Of a DNA stretch of 64,000 nucleotides, positions 7,645 to 16,468 are shown piece by piece. How positions within the stretch are numbered: position 1 is the stretch's first letter; the number at the start of each line of letters is the position of its first letter. The notes beneath the pieces are model-generated. The model worked only from the letters and a program-made list of their open reading frames with translations. It did not search any database and was not told the origin of the DNA. A program made the position numbers and the translations under genes. The stretch is from the NCBI GenBank assembly GCA_963846715.1, contig CAWJXA010000013.1, positions 372,001 through 436,000 on the forward strand. Direction: 5' to 3'. The stretch comes from Bog-257 sp963846715. GTDB taxonomy: Bacteria; Acidobacteriota; Terriglobia; Terriglobales; Acidobacteriaceae.

Positions 7645-9003
7645 TCACGCCGAAATTCCCATGGCCCTCATGGCCTCGCCCACCAGAAAAATGGAGCCCG
7701 TCACGACAATCACTCCTTGCGGCTTGCCGACTGCGCGGGCCCGCGCCAGAGCGGCGGCAACGGTCGGCTCCTCATACAAGGGAGTTCCGGTGCGCGAACC
7801 CGCTTGCGCGAGCTCGCTTGTGATGGCAGCCCGTGGGTTGGCAACCTGGGTCACGATGACCTGATCGGCAATAGGAAACAGTATCTCTGCCATCTCCTGG
7901 ACAGCTTTGTCACGCATGGCAGCGAAGATCAGGGTCAACTCGCGCCCGGAAAAAGCCTCCGAAAGCGCAGAGCGGAGGGCCCACGCGCCTGCCGGATTGT
8001 GCGCCACATCGAGCACCATTTCGCGGTGATGGGTTGCCTCCGATGGCGGCAGCACTTGGAAACGGCCTGCCCAGCGGGTCTCGCGAATTCCTTGTTCGAT
8101 TTGCTTGGGCGTTATCTTGAAACCGAATTGCGCCAGTTCTTCCGCAGTTGCGATTGCCAAAGCCAGATTGCGGAACTGGTGCCGCCCAGCCAATGGCGAA
8201 TCCACGGCAATCTCTTCGCCCATCACCATGAGCGGGTAACGGCTACGTCCGGGCACGGAAACTGCGCCCCGGGCCAGATATTCCGCCGCTCCCGGCGAGA
8301 CCGGCGGCATGTATTTCACGGCGCTCACCGCGCGTGCGTTCTTCTCCAGAATGACATGGCCAATTACATCGTTCGCCTGGGGATGTTGGGGCAGCGTGAC
8401 CACGATGCCGTTCTGCCGGATAATGCCTGTCTTCTCGCGCGCGATTTCGGCAATGGTATCGCCGAGATATTTCTGATGATCGAGCGCAATGTCGGCGATA
8501 ACCGAGATCATCGGTTCGACGACGTTGGTCGCGTCCAGACGTCCGCCCATGCCTACTTCCAGCACTGCGATCTCTACTCCGACGCTGGCACAATACTCGA
8601 ACGCCATCACCGTCAGCATCTCAAAGAAACTGGGATGCCAGGGCAGCTTGCCGGAGTGCAGCAGGTCCTGCGCAACGCGCTCCACGCGATCATGGATCTC
8701 GCCAAATTCGGCGTCGGAAATAGCTTCCCCATTTACGCGAATGCGCTCGTTGATGCGCACTAGGTGGGGCGAGCTATAGAGTGCGGTCTTGTATCCAGCT
8801 ACGCGCAAGGTTGACGCTAGGGTGGCGGCCGTCGAACCCTTACCGTTGGTGCCCGCGATCAGCACGCTGGCGAAGCGCCGCTCGGGATGACCAAGTGCTT
8901 CCAGCATCTCACGCACGTAGGCCAAATCAAACTTATGCACAGGCGTACTGGCGAGCTCGTGTCCCAGCGCGTAAAGCTGCTCAACTGTGCTTTGGTACGA
9001 CAT
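7645..9003 (-). CDS. folC: Bifunctional folylpolyglutamate synthase/dihydrofolate synthase
   Basis: This Mur-ligase-fold enzyme adds glutamate to dihydropteroate and to folates. The P-loop GTNGKGST is at residues 51-58, the second signature is EVGMGGRLDATNVV, and the C-terminal domain has LDVAHNPAGAWAL. It has 452 residues, within the usual range. It heads a minus-strand run with plsC and the C26 hydrolase. The hydrolase partner is suggestive because gamma-glutamyl bonds are the chemistry of both, but this is only context. Confidence 0.95.
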   Translation of the reverse strand: MSYQSTVEQLYALGHELASTPVHKFDLAYVREMLEALGHPERRFASVLIAGTNGKGSTAATLASTLRVAGYKTALYSSPHLVRINERIRVNGEAISDAEFGEIHDRVERVAQDLLHSGKLPWHPSFFEMLTVMAFEYCASVGVEIAVLEVGMGGRLDATNVVEPMISVIADIALDHQKYLGDTIAEIAREKTGIIRQNGIVVTLPQHPQANDVIGHVILEKNARAVSAVKYMPPVSPGAAEYLARGAVSVPGRSRYPLMVMGEEIAVDSPLAGRHQFRNLALAIATAEELAQFGFKITPKQIEQGIRETRWAGRFQVLPPSEATHHREMVLDVAHNPAGAWALRSALSEAFSGRELTLIFAAMRDKAVQEMAEILFPIADQVIVTQVANPRAAITSELAQAGSRTGTPLYEEPTVAAALARARAVGKPQGVIVVTGSIFLVGEAMRAMGISA

Positions 9004-9097
9004 GGAGGTTGTTTTCAGATTACAACATTCGGGAGTGCGGAGCCGTCAGGTCTGACCAGGGGGTGCAGTCTGCGGAACTGCATCTACTTCACAAGCT

Positions 9098-9466
9098 TTA
9101 GACATCTCTCAGTTGCTCCTCGGTCATGCCAAAATAGTGGCCCAGTTCATGCATGAGGGTCAGCCGGATTTGTTCGCGCACTTCGGCCTCGGTAGAGCAG
9201 ACTGCCTCAATGTTTTTTTGGTAGAGAACCACGTAATCCGGACTGCCGATTGGCCCATCGAAGACGCTCTTCTTCGTCATCGGCACGCCATGGAATAACC
9301 CTAAGAGGATGCGCCTTGGCTGGCCGGCTTGTGCGGGGATTGGGTTGGGAGGCAGGTCCTCCACCAGAACGGCGACATTGCGCACGCGTCGACGAAATTC
9401 TTGCGGCAAGGAGTCCAGCGCCTCCGAGACTACTTTCGCGAAATCCTCACGGTTTATGTGCCACAA
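9098..9466 (-). CDS. Small zincin-like metallopeptidase
   Basis: This 122-residue protein of the minimal zincin family has a zinc site HELGH at residues 106-110, followed by YFGMTEEQL, the typical C-terminal position in this family. The middle contains ILLGLFHGVPMTKKSV and DYVVLYQKNIEA, family-typical strands. There is no signal peptide, so it is probably cytoplasmic. The physiological substrate is unknown. It lies between folC and the YqeY-like gene, all on the minus strand. Confidence 0.85.
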   Translation of the reverse strand: MWHINREDFAKVVSEALDSLPQEFRRRVRNVAVLVEDLPPNPIPAQAGQPRRILLGLFHGVPMTKKSVFDGPIGSPDYVVLYQKNIEAVCSTEAEVREQIRLTLMHELGHYFGMTEEQLRDV

Positions 9467-9488
9467 TCGTTGTGCCCTCTGCCTTGCA

Positions 9489-9944
9489 CTAATTACCAGC
9501 CGCCAGTTGTTTCTTCACCTCTTCACTGAGTAGTTTCCCATCCACGCGCGCGTCGCCGAACTTGGCTTTGGCATTCTTCATCACGGCTCCCATGTCTTTC
9601 ATGGTCGGAGAGCCCATCTCTGCAATGGTGGCGCGAACCGTGGCAACGATCTCGTCCTCCCCAACGGCCTTGGGCATGTAGCCCTCGATGATGGCGATCT
9701 CGTCGGCCTCCCTTACGGCCAATTCGTGACGGTTGCCCTTCTCGAACTGGTCAATCGAGTCCTTGCGCTGCTTGATCATGGTGGTGAAGACCTGCAGCTC
9801 TTCTTTTTCGTCGAGGTCGGCGCGTTTCTCAATCCGTTTGTTCTGCAAGGCCGCTTTCATCATGCGCAAGGTCCCGAGGCGGAGCTCTTCTTTCTTGCGC
9901 ATAGCGTCGACCATGTCTTTTTGCACCTGCTGGGTCAAGCTCAT
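9489..9944 (-). CDS. yqeY: GatB/YqeY domain protein
   Basis: This 151-residue helical YqeY-like protein is related to the tail domain of the GatB amidotransferase subunit, which binds tRNA. The N-terminal SLTQQVQKDMVDAMRKKEELRLGTLR, the central IKQRKDSIDQFEKGNR and the C-terminal MGAVMKNAKAKFGDARVDGK are diagnostic. The frame stays open far upstream, but the ATG at 9944 is the family start and the upstream extension has no family resemblance. The role of stand-alone YqeY proteins is not firmly established. It is divergent from the aminotransferase at 10095, with about 150 bases between that must hold both promoters. Confidence 0.93.
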   Translation of the reverse strand: MSLTQQVQKDMVDAMRKKEELRLGTLRMMKAALQNKRIEKRADLDEKEELQVFTTMIKQRKDSIDQFEKGNRHELAVREADEIAIIEGYMPKAVGEDEIVATVRATIAEMGSPTMKDMGAVMKNAKAKFGDARVDGKLLSEEVKKQLAAGN

Positions 9945-10094
9945 GCCGCAATTATAAAGTAGGCCGTCACATAGGTACGTGATAGGGAACACAGCGACCC
10001 TACCAAGTTGCCGTGGCATGGGCAGCCGCGGAAGCCTATATTTGTAGTGTCGGCGCGCATCAGTGCCGGCAATTAACCAGCAGAGGTACCTGCC

Positions 10095-11276
10095 ATGCTT
10101 CGTAAGACACGGCTCTTTACTCCCGGCCCAACCCCTCTTCTTCCAGCCGCACAAAATGCTATTGCGGCGGCGGACATGCATCATCGCACGGCCGAATTCC
10201 GAGAAATCTTCACCCGTACACTTGCCGATCTCAAGACCTTCATCGGCACCAAGAATGACGTTCTCCTTCTCGCCTCTTCCGGCAGCGGCGCCATGGAGGC
10301 CGCAGTCTCGAATCTCACTTCTCCCGGAGAGAAGGTTGTGGTGCTCAGCGCTGGAAAGTTTGGCGAGCGCTGGCGCGATCTTGCCAAGGCCTTTGCCTGT
10401 CAGATTGAGCTGGTCGAGGTCCCTTACGGGCAAACTTTCGATCTCGCCGCAGTCAAGTCCAAGCTCGATGGCGCGCGTGTGCTTTACATGCAAGCCACGG
10501 AAACCTCCACCGGAGCCCGTCACGACGTGAAGGCCATCGCCGCCCTGCTGAAGGGCACCGACACGCTGTGCGTGGTCGACGGCATCACCGGACTCGGCAC
10601 AACCCATTTCGAAGTCGATGACTGGGGCATTGACATCCTTATTGGCGGCTCGCAGAAGGCCGTCATGATCCCGCCGGGACTCGCCTATCTCAGTGTGAGC
10701 GAGCGCGCCTGGCAGCGTATGGAGACTGCCAAGCAGCCACGCTTTTACTTTGATCTGCGCAAGGAGCGGAAGTCGCAGACCAAAGGCGAATCAGCATTTA
10801 CGCCTGCCGTAGCGCTGATCTGTGGACTGGCCGCAGCCCTGGATTACATCCGCAAGTCTGGCGCTGGCAATCTTGCCGATGGACGCGAGGCCCTCATCCA
10901 CAATGCGGAAACTTCGGCCGCAATGGTTCGCGCCGGAGCGCAGGCTCTGGGCCTGAAGTTGTTCTCGCCCACCTGTCCCTCGGCCGCCGTCACCGCCATC
11001 CTGGCGCCCCCGGGCGTGGATTCCAGCGCTATGGTGAAGGAATTTCGCGAGCGCTTTGCCATGGTCGTGGCTAACGGTCAGGGGGAGATGAAGGGCAAGA
11101 TGATTCGCATCGCCCATCTCGGCTACTACGACTATCTCGATGCCATCGGCGTAATCGGCGCACTGGAGCATGTGCTACTGAAAGTTGCTCCGGCGCACCA
11201 TGTCGAACTAGGCGCAGGCGTGCGCGCCGTGCAGGAAGTTCTTGCCGGACAATTCGCCGAGGCGGCTACCGTATGA
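10095..11276 (+). CDS. Class V PLP aminotransferase (alanine-glyoxylate/serine-pyruvate type)
   Basis: This fold-type I PLP enzyme has its Schiff-base lysine at Lys188 in GGSQKAVMIPPGLAYLSVS. The N-terminal FTPGPTPLLPAA and HHRTAEF are the signatures of the alanine-glyoxylate/serine-glyoxylate aminotransferase group. The length of 393 residues is normal. Its stop overlaps the serA start by 4 bases (ATGA), so translation is coupled. The pairing suggests it works in serine synthesis or serine/glyoxylate interconversion with SerA; a role as phosphoserine aminotransferase is possible but inferred. Confidence 0.92.
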   Translation: MLRKTRLFTPGPTPLLPAAQNAIAAADMHHRTAEFREIFTRTLADLKTFIGTKNDVLLLASSGSGAMEAAVSNLTSPGEKVVVLSAGKFGERWRDLAKAFACQIELVEVPYGQTFDLAAVKSKLDGARVLYMQATETSTGARHDVKAIAALLKGTDTLCVVDGITGLGTTHFEVDDWGIDILIGGSQKAVMIPPGLAYLSVSERAWQRMETAKQPRFYFDLRKERKSQTKGESAFTPAVALICGLAAALDYIRKSGAGNLADGREALIHNAETSAAMVRAGAQALGLKLFSPTCPSAAVTAILAPPGVDSSAMVKEFRERFAMVVANGQGEMKGKMIRIAHLGYYDYLDAIGVIGALEHVLLKVAPAHHVELGAGVRAVQEVLAGQFAEAATV

Positions 11277-12892
11277 AAATCGTTATTGCTGACAAAATCT
11301 CCTCTTCCGCGGCTGCCATCTTTGGTGAACACAAAGACTGGAAAGTCGTGACCACCGACAAAGAGACGCTCCCGGGCGAACTGGCTTCGGCGGACGCCAT
11401 CTTGGTTCGTTCGGCAACTTTCGTCGACGACGCCATGATGGCCAAGGCCCCCAGGCTGCGGGTCATCGGACGCGCGGGCGTAGGTGTCGACAATGTAGAT
11501 CTCGATGCTGCCACCAAGCGCGGGATCGTGGTCATGAATACCCCTGGCGGCAATGCCGTTGCCGTCGCCGAGCACACCTTCGCTCTCATGTTGGGCTTGG
11601 CGCGGCACCTCGTGCGCGCCGACTCAACCATGCATGCCGGCAAATGGGAGAAGAAGACGCTACAAGGCACCGAGCTTCGTGGCAAAACGCTAGGCATCGT
11701 CGGTCTGGGCCGGGTTGGAGTCGAGGTCTCCCGCCGCGCTCTCGCCTTCGGCATGAAAGTTGTCGCGCATGATCCTTATGTTGCGCCGAGTCTGGCCCAG
11801 CAATTGAGCATCACTTTGGGTTCGCTCGATGAGGTCTTCGCCCAGTCCGACTACATCACGCTGCATGTCGGTCTCACGCCGCAGACTCAAGGCATGATCA
11901 ATGCCGAGACCATCCGCAAGATGAAGAAGGGCGTGCGCCTGATCAATTGTGCTCGCGGTGAGTTGCTGAATGAACCCGCTGTCATCGAGGCACTGCGGTC
12001 CGGCCAACTAGGCGGCGCGGCGCTAGATGTTTACAGTAATGAGCCGCTCAAAGACTCTCCGTTGGCTACACTGCCCAACGTTATTTTGACGCCGCATATC
12101 GCGGGCTCTACTCACGAGGCGTCGGAAGCTGTCGGCGTGCAGATCGCGCTACAGGTCCGGGAATACCTATTGAAGGGCGTTATCCAGAATGCCGTCAATG
12201 TGCCTTCCATCAGCGAGGAAGAGTATCAGGAGATGTTGCCTTACATTTTGCTGGGCGAACGCCTCGGGGCTTTCCTGGCTCAATCCAGCGAAGGCGGCGT
12301 GGAAGAGATGGGGCTGACTTACAGCGGCGAGATCGCCGAATGGAAGACCGCCCTTATCCGTAACGCCGCGGTAGCCGGCGCGCTGAACCAGATCGCTCAT
12401 GCTCACGAGAGAGCTAACCTGGTGAATGCGGCCTCTATTGCCGAGGAGCGGGGCATCCGTCTCACCGAGCGCAAGAAGGCACGCGATGCGGGGGGCGCAG
12501 CCTCCAGCGTGCTTCGCATGACCTTCAAAACCGGCAAGCAGGAAAACACCATCGCCGGTTGCGTTCAACCCAGCGGCGTGCCAAGGTTGCTGGAGATCGA
12601 TGGCATTGACGTGGAGGCGCCGCTGGAGGGCACCTTCATCTTCCTGCGCAATCTCGACGTGCCCGGTGTTGTAGGCCGGGTCGGGACGGTGCTGGGCCAG
12701 CATAACGTCAATATTGCCAACTTCTCCCTAGGTCGGAGCCGGCAGGGGCAGGAAGCCTCGGCAGTCGCGGTGGTCCAGGTGGACGGCGAGATCAGCGATA
12801 AGGTGCTGGATGCCTTACGCGACATCGAGACCATTCTGCTCGCCAAAGCGATTCGCTTCGCGGCGCCGCAGCCGAAAACTGTGCTCGCCTAG
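11273..12892 (+). CDS. serA: D-3-phosphoglycerate dehydrogenase
   Basis: This enzyme catalyses the first step of serine biosynthesis, oxidising 3-phosphoglycerate with NAD. The NAD-binding GLGRVG is at residues 144-149, the dehydrogenase signature is MKKGVRLINCARGELLNE, and the catalytic His is in LTPHIAGST. At 539 residues it is the long form, with an intervening allosteric-substrate-binding domain (about 320-450) and a C-terminal ACT domain (VPGVVGRVGTVLGQHNVNIA) for serine feedback. It starts within the last codons of the aminotransferase gene. A clear hairpin follows 9 bases after the stop. Confidence 0.97.
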   Translation: MKIVIADKISSSAAAIFGEHKDWKVVTTDKETLPGELASADAILVRSATFVDDAMMAKAPRLRVIGRAGVGVDNVDLDAATKRGIVVMNTPGGNAVAVAEHTFALMLGLARHLVRADSTMHAGKWEKKTLQGTELRGKTLGIVGLGRVGVEVSRRALAFGMKVVAHDPYVAPSLAQQLSITLGSLDEVFAQSDYITLHVGLTPQTQGMINAETIRKMKKGVRLINCARGELLNEPAVIEALRSGQLGGAALDVYSNEPLKDSPLATLPNVILTPHIAGSTHEASEAVGVQIALQVREYLLKGVIQNAVNVPSISEEEYQEMLPYILLGERLGAFLAQSSEGGVEEMGLTYSGEIAEWKTALIRNAAVAGALNQIAHAHERANLVNAASIAEERGIRLTERKKARDAGGAASSVLRMTFKTGKQENTIAGCVQPSGVPRLLEIDGIDVEAPLEGTFIFLRNLDVPGVVGRVGTVLGQHNVNIANFSLGRSRQGQEASAVAVVQVDGEISDKVLDALRDIETILLAKAIRFAAPQPKTVLA

Positions 12893-12901
12893 CGCTAATA
12901 C

Positions 12902-12935
12902 AATGCCGCGCTGGGATTGCTCCTGGCGCGGCATT
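12902..12935 (+). terminator. Hairpin terminator after serA
   Basis: A 10 bp perfect stem (AATGCCGCGC pairing with GCGCGGCATT) with a 14-base loop is followed by CCTTTGCC. The run of T is weak, but the position, 9 bases past the serA stop, supports an intrinsic terminator. Confidence 0.7.
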
Positions 12936-13044
12936 CCTTTGCCTACGGCATCGGCTAACCAAGCTGGCGGACTATAGAGGAACGGCTAAGTTCCTGGCGG
13001 CAGCTTAAGCCAGTTAGTCATGAACAACGCCAGCCATACCAGGG

Positions 13045-13407
13045 TCACTCATCGCGGCGTACCGTCTCGATAGAAAATGCGGGTACGCACACCGCGATAT
13101 ACTCGGCTCCTTCTGCATTGGGTGTGGAATACTGCACCCATTCGCCGCTGTGCGCCACCACTGCCTGTCCAGCATGAACGTCAAGTTCGCCTTCGCGGGA
13201 CTTAACCCGCAACGTGCCTTTCAGTACGACGGTAAACTCGTCGAATTGAGGGGTCTGACCGGGCTCGGTCCAGCCTTGCGGGCTGCGCATGTGGGCAACA
13301 CTGACACCAGCGTGCTCGGAGTTCACCCGTCCGATGTATTCGTCGATGAGTTTGGGCTTATTACCGGCAGCAGTGATGCGAGTTGGTTGCGAGATAATGG
13401 TCGGCAT
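13045..13407 (-). CDS. Cupin-domain protein
   Basis: This 120-residue single-domain cupin carries AHMRSPQGWTEPGQTPQFDE in the first metal motif region and a second motif region QAVVAHSGEWVQYSTPN. The first motif lacks the canonical two histidines (it has Q, F and E), so metal binding may be degenerate. Ligand and reaction are unknown. It is transcribed alone, divergent from the M2 peptidase gene. Confidence 0.82.
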   Translation of the reverse strand: MPTIISQPTRITAAGNKPKLIDEYIGRVNSEHAGVSVAHMRSPQGWTEPGQTPQFDEFTVVLKGTLRVKSREGELDVHAGQAVVAHSGEWVQYSTPNAEGAEYIAVCVPAFSIETVRRDE

Positions 13408-13449
13408 GGGTGCTCCTGGTATTGGTTGAGATTATAGAGAGGACGCGGG

Positions 13450-13477
13450 GTTTCGAGTTTAGAGTTTCAAGTGCAAA
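13450..13477 (+). repeat. Short heptamer repeat
   Basis: Three tandem 7-base units (GTTTCGA, GTTTAGA, GTTTCAA) and a decayed fourth (GTGCAAA) lie between the cupin and the M2 peptidase genes. The period is the same as in the other heptamer arrays of this window, but the unit sequence differs. Confidence 0.5.
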
Positions 13478-13566
13478 GCGCAGACGATAGCGAACAGCGA
13501 CGAGCGAACCGTGAAAGCGCAGCGCGACCTCGTGGCATTTACAATGATTTCCGAGGTCGTTTGCAT

Positions 13567-15447
13567 ATGCGCAAAGCCATCCGCTTTCCCCCTTTTATTA
13601 CAGCGATAATATTGCTAATCCCGGTTCTTTATGGTTCTCTCATGAGTGCCCAGACCAGTTCCATGGCCCAAACCACATCCCAGCAGAATCCTCCCACCGT
13701 TGCCGAAGCCGAAGAGTTCATCCGCGGTGCCGAGACCCGGCTCAACGATCTAACAGTAAAGGCCAGTCGCGCCTCGTGGGTGCAGTCGAACTTCATCACC
13801 GACGATACCGAGCAGATGGCAGCCGACGCTAATGAAGTATTGATCGGAGTCACCACCGAGTTGGCCAAGCAGGCTACCCGTTACGACAAGCTCAAGCTCT
13901 CGGACGAACTGGCGCGCAAGATGCTGCTGTTGAAGCTTTCCGCCGCCGTCCCCGCGCCGGCGCCCAACGATCCCAAAGAACTGGCGGAATTGGCACGCAT
14001 CGGAACCTCGCTCGAGGCCGACTATGGCAAAGGCACGTATTGCCCGAAGACCGGTAAACATGCCGGCGAGTGTCTCGACATCAACACCATTGAACGCATT
14101 ATGGCCAGCAGCACCGATCCAGAAGAGCTGAAAGATCTATGGGTGGGCTGGCGCACGATCGCGCCGCCCATGCGTGACCGCTATTCGCGCTGGGTAGAGC
14201 TGGGCAACAAGGGCGCCAAGGAGATGGGCTTCAGCGATCTCGGCGCCATGTGGCGTGCGGGATACGACATGACCCCGGATGAGTTCAGCGCCGACGTTGA
14301 GCGGCTGTGGCAGCAGGTGAAGCCACTGTACGATTCGCTGCACGCCTACGTGCGCACGAAGCTCGTTGAAAAGTACGGCCCTACCGCGGTAGATGCGAAC
14401 GGCATGATTCGCGCTGACCTGCTGGGCAATCCCTGGGCGCAGGAGTGGGGTAACATCTTTCCGCTCGTCGCCCCTGCACAGCAGAAGCAGCCGTACGACA
14501 TCACAGATTTGTTGAAGGCAAAGAATGTCGATCCCATTGGCATGGTGAAGTACGGCGAAGGCTTCTTTACCTCGATGGGGTTTGCGCCGCTACCCAAGAC
14601 CTTCTGGGAGCGTTCGTTGTTTGTGAAACCGCGCGATCGCGACGTGGTCTGCCACGCCAGCGCGTGGGACATCGACAACTTCGACGATCTGCGTCTGAAG
14701 ATGTGCATCCAGGTTCGCGGCGAAGATTTCGTCACCGTGCACCACGAGTTAGGACACAACTTCTACCAGCGCGCCTACGAGAAACAGCCATTTCTCTTCA
14801 AGAACGGCGCCAATGACGGGTTCCACGAAGCCATCGGTGACACAATTGCCCTCGCCATCACGCCGGAGTACCTCAACAAAGTTGGGCTGCTGGCAGCGAT
14901 CCCGCAAACCGACGACACTGGCTACCTGCTTCGCATGGCGCTCGACAAGGTCGCGTTCCTGCCGTTCGGATTGCTGATTGACCAGTGGCGCTGGAAAGTC
15001 TTCAGCGGCCAGATCCAGCCGGCCGACTACAACAAAGCCTGGTGGGAGATGCGCGAGAGGTACCAGGGCATCTCGCCTCCGGTGGCGCGCACAGAGGCCG
15101 ACTTCGATCCCGGTGCGAAGTATCACGTGCCGGCTAACGTGCCGTACACACGCTATTTCCTGGCGCGGATTTTGCAATTCCAGTTCTATCGCGCCATGTG
15201 CCGTGAGGCTGGATTCACCGGTCCGCTGTATCGCTGCTCGTTTTACGGCAACAAAGCAGCTGGAGCCAAGCTGAACGCCATGCTGGAGATGGGACAGAGC
15301 AAGCCCTGGCCCGACGCCTTATATGTATTGACCGGCGAGCGCCAGACCGACGCGGGCGCCATGATGGAATACTTCGCGCCGCTGAAGCAGTGGCTGGATG
15401 AACAGAACAAGGGCAAGCGGGTGCGATGGAAGGCAGCTAGCAATTAG
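13567..15447 (+). CDS. M2-family peptidyl-dipeptidase (ACE-like), exported
   Basis: This zinc dipeptidyl carboxypeptidase resembles angiotensin-converting enzyme. The zinc site is HELGH at residues 393-397 with the third ligand Glu421 in GFHEAIGD, the exact M2 spacing. Other M2 landmarks are WAQEWGNIFPLV, a KVAFLPFGLLIDQWRW segment and a C-terminal FQFYRAMCREAGF. The ATG at 13567 gives a clear signal peptide (RKAIRFPPFITAIILLIPV then a small-residue region), so it acts outside the cytoplasm; the open frame further upstream is not signal-like. At 626 residues it is full length. Its last codons run into a heptamer repeat array. Confidence 0.92.
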   Translation: MRKAIRFPPFITAIILLIPVLYGSLMSAQTSSMAQTTSQQNPPTVAEAEEFIRGAETRLNDLTVKASRASWVQSNFITDDTEQMAADANEVLIGVTTELAKQATRYDKLKLSDELARKMLLLKLSAAVPAPAPNDPKELAELARIGTSLEADYGKGTYCPKTGKHAGECLDINTIERIMASSTDPEELKDLWVGWRTIAPPMRDRYSRWVELGNKGAKEMGFSDLGAMWRAGYDMTPDEFSADVERLWQQVKPLYDSLHAYVRTKLVEKYGPTAVDANGMIRADLLGNPWAQEWGNIFPLVAPAQQKQPYDITDLLKAKNVDPIGMVKYGEGFFTSMGFAPLPKTFWERSLFVKPRDRDVVCHASAWDIDNFDDLRLKMCIQVRGEDFVTVHHELGHNFYQRAYEKQPFLFKNGANDGFHEAIGDTIALAITPEYLNKVGLLAAIPQTDDTGYLLRMALDKVAFLPFGLLIDQWRWKVFSGQIQPADYNKAWWEMRERYQGISPPVARTEADFDPGAKYHVPANVPYTRYFLARILQFQFYRAMCREAGFTGPLYRCSFYGNKAAGAKLNAMLEMGQSKPWPDALYVLTGERQTDAGAMMEYFAPLKQWLDEQNKGKRVRWKAASN

Positions 15448-15486
15448 CCACTAGCAACTAGCCGCTGGCAATTAGCAACTAGCCAT
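15438..15486 (+). repeat. Heptamer tandem repeat, left arm of cassette
   Basis: Seven consecutive 7-base units (TAGCAAT, TAGCCAC, TAGCAAC, TAGCCGC, TGGCAAT, TAGCAAC, TAGCCAT) begin inside the last codons of the M2 peptidase gene, whose stop is the TAG of the second unit. The inverse of the same family occurs at 16435-16462. Confidence 0.85.
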
Positions 15487-15506
15487 TCGCAGAAGTCGGA
15501 GAGACG

Positions 15507-16445
15507 GTGGCCGCGACCAAAGCTAAGACCAAAACCCTACCTGACGCCGTGGCTGCGGCGTTCGCGATCATCGGCGAGGAGCTGCCTAGCACCTACCCGA
15601 GCCGAAATCCGAAGTGGATCTACTTCCTCAAGCAAGGGCACAAACCCAACGAACCCCTCAGCGGGTGGAACAAGTACCCGTTCGACGATTTTGCTCCCTA
15701 CGTGGAACAGACGGGAATCGCGACCTCTGCGGCGGTTTACTATCGCCTGCGCAAGGAGTACCAGCAAGGGAACAAAGCCGGGGGTTTTCCGACGCACCCG
15801 GTTTCATCTGAACCTGCGGATAAGGAGGTTTTCACCTGGGAGGCAGGATCCCCGGCGGAGCAAAAAGAGCCAAATGTGAGGGCACACACGAAGCGGCCGC
15901 CTAATTTTCAGCTCCAATATGACCCCGCCGAGATACCGAAACTCGCTGCGGAATACATGAAAGTCTTTGCAACCGATGACTGTGAAATGGAACAAGCGGG
16001 TAGGAGAATCGCGACTGGAGAATTCAGCCGCTCGAATCTAAAGGTCATTTGCCAATGGAAATCAGAGCGCCGACTTGATTTGCTGGACGCCAATACAGAC
16101 GCCCAAATTGAACGGGCACTCAGACGAGCAGTTAGCGCGAAAGGCGCAAGGGAAGCCGTTGAGTCTTTGACGAGTCTCTCCGGAGTCGCAGTCAGGATGG
16201 CATCAGCAGTCCTCACTGCAATAGACTCAGCAAGCTACAGCGTACTTGATTACCGTGCTCTAGAAGCCCTAGGGATAGAAGACGCGCAAAACGCCGACTA
16301 TAGCGTAGACCTTTATATCTCATATCTTGAAGCTTGTCGGAGCATGGCCAAGAGATATGGAGTAACTATGCGGGACTTCGACCGAGCGAATTGGCAGTGG
16401 TCGAAGCGGCAATCAGGTGGCAGTGCTGCGACGTCTAGTTGCTAA
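15507..16445 (+). CDS. Accessory protein with C-terminal HhH-GPD-like domain
   Basis: This 312-residue protein starts with GTG and its function is uncertain. Residues 1-90 are a polar region (STYPSRNPKWIYFLKQGHKP, IATSAAVYYRLRKEY) I do not recognise. Residues about 145-300 resemble a family of uncharacterised proteins with a helix-hairpin-helix/endonuclease-III-like pattern: LTSLSGVAVRMASAVLTAID, then YSVLDYRALEALGI and MRDFDRANWQWSK. No catalytic Lys/Asp pair of an active glycosylase can be assigned with confidence. Base composition is less GC-rich than its neighbours. Heptamer arrays bracket it on both sides, and its final codons lie in the right array, so it looks like an inserted single-gene cassette. 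Confidence 0.75.
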   Translation: MAATKAKTKTLPDAVAAAFAIIGEELPSTYPSRNPKWIYFLKQGHKPNEPLSGWNKYPFDDFAPYVEQTGIATSAAVYYRLRKEYQQGNKAGGFPTHPVSSEPADKEVFTWEAGSPAEQKEPNVRAHTKRPPNFQLQYDPAEIPKLAAEYMKVFATDDCEMEQAGRRIATGEFSRSNLKVICQWKSERRLDLLDANTDAQIERALRRAVSAKGAREAVESLTSLSGVAVRMASAVLTAIDSASYSVLDYRALEALGIEDAQNADYSVDLYISYLEACRSMAKRYGVTMRDFDRANWQWSKRQSGGSAATSSC

Positions 16446-16462
16446 TTGCTAGTCGCTAGTTG
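16435..16462 (+). repeat. Heptamer tandem repeat, right arm of cassette
   Basis: Four 7-base units (CTAGTTG, CTAATTG, CTAGTCG, CTAGTTG) are reverse complements of the units at 15438-15486. The stop codon of the enclosed gene is in the second unit. Confidence 0.85.
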
Positions 16463-16468
16463 CTTCCT

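Noticed and set aside
7717..8763. Open frame of 348 codons on the plus strand opposite folC
   Set aside because: Antisense shadow of a certain gene with no recognisable motif.
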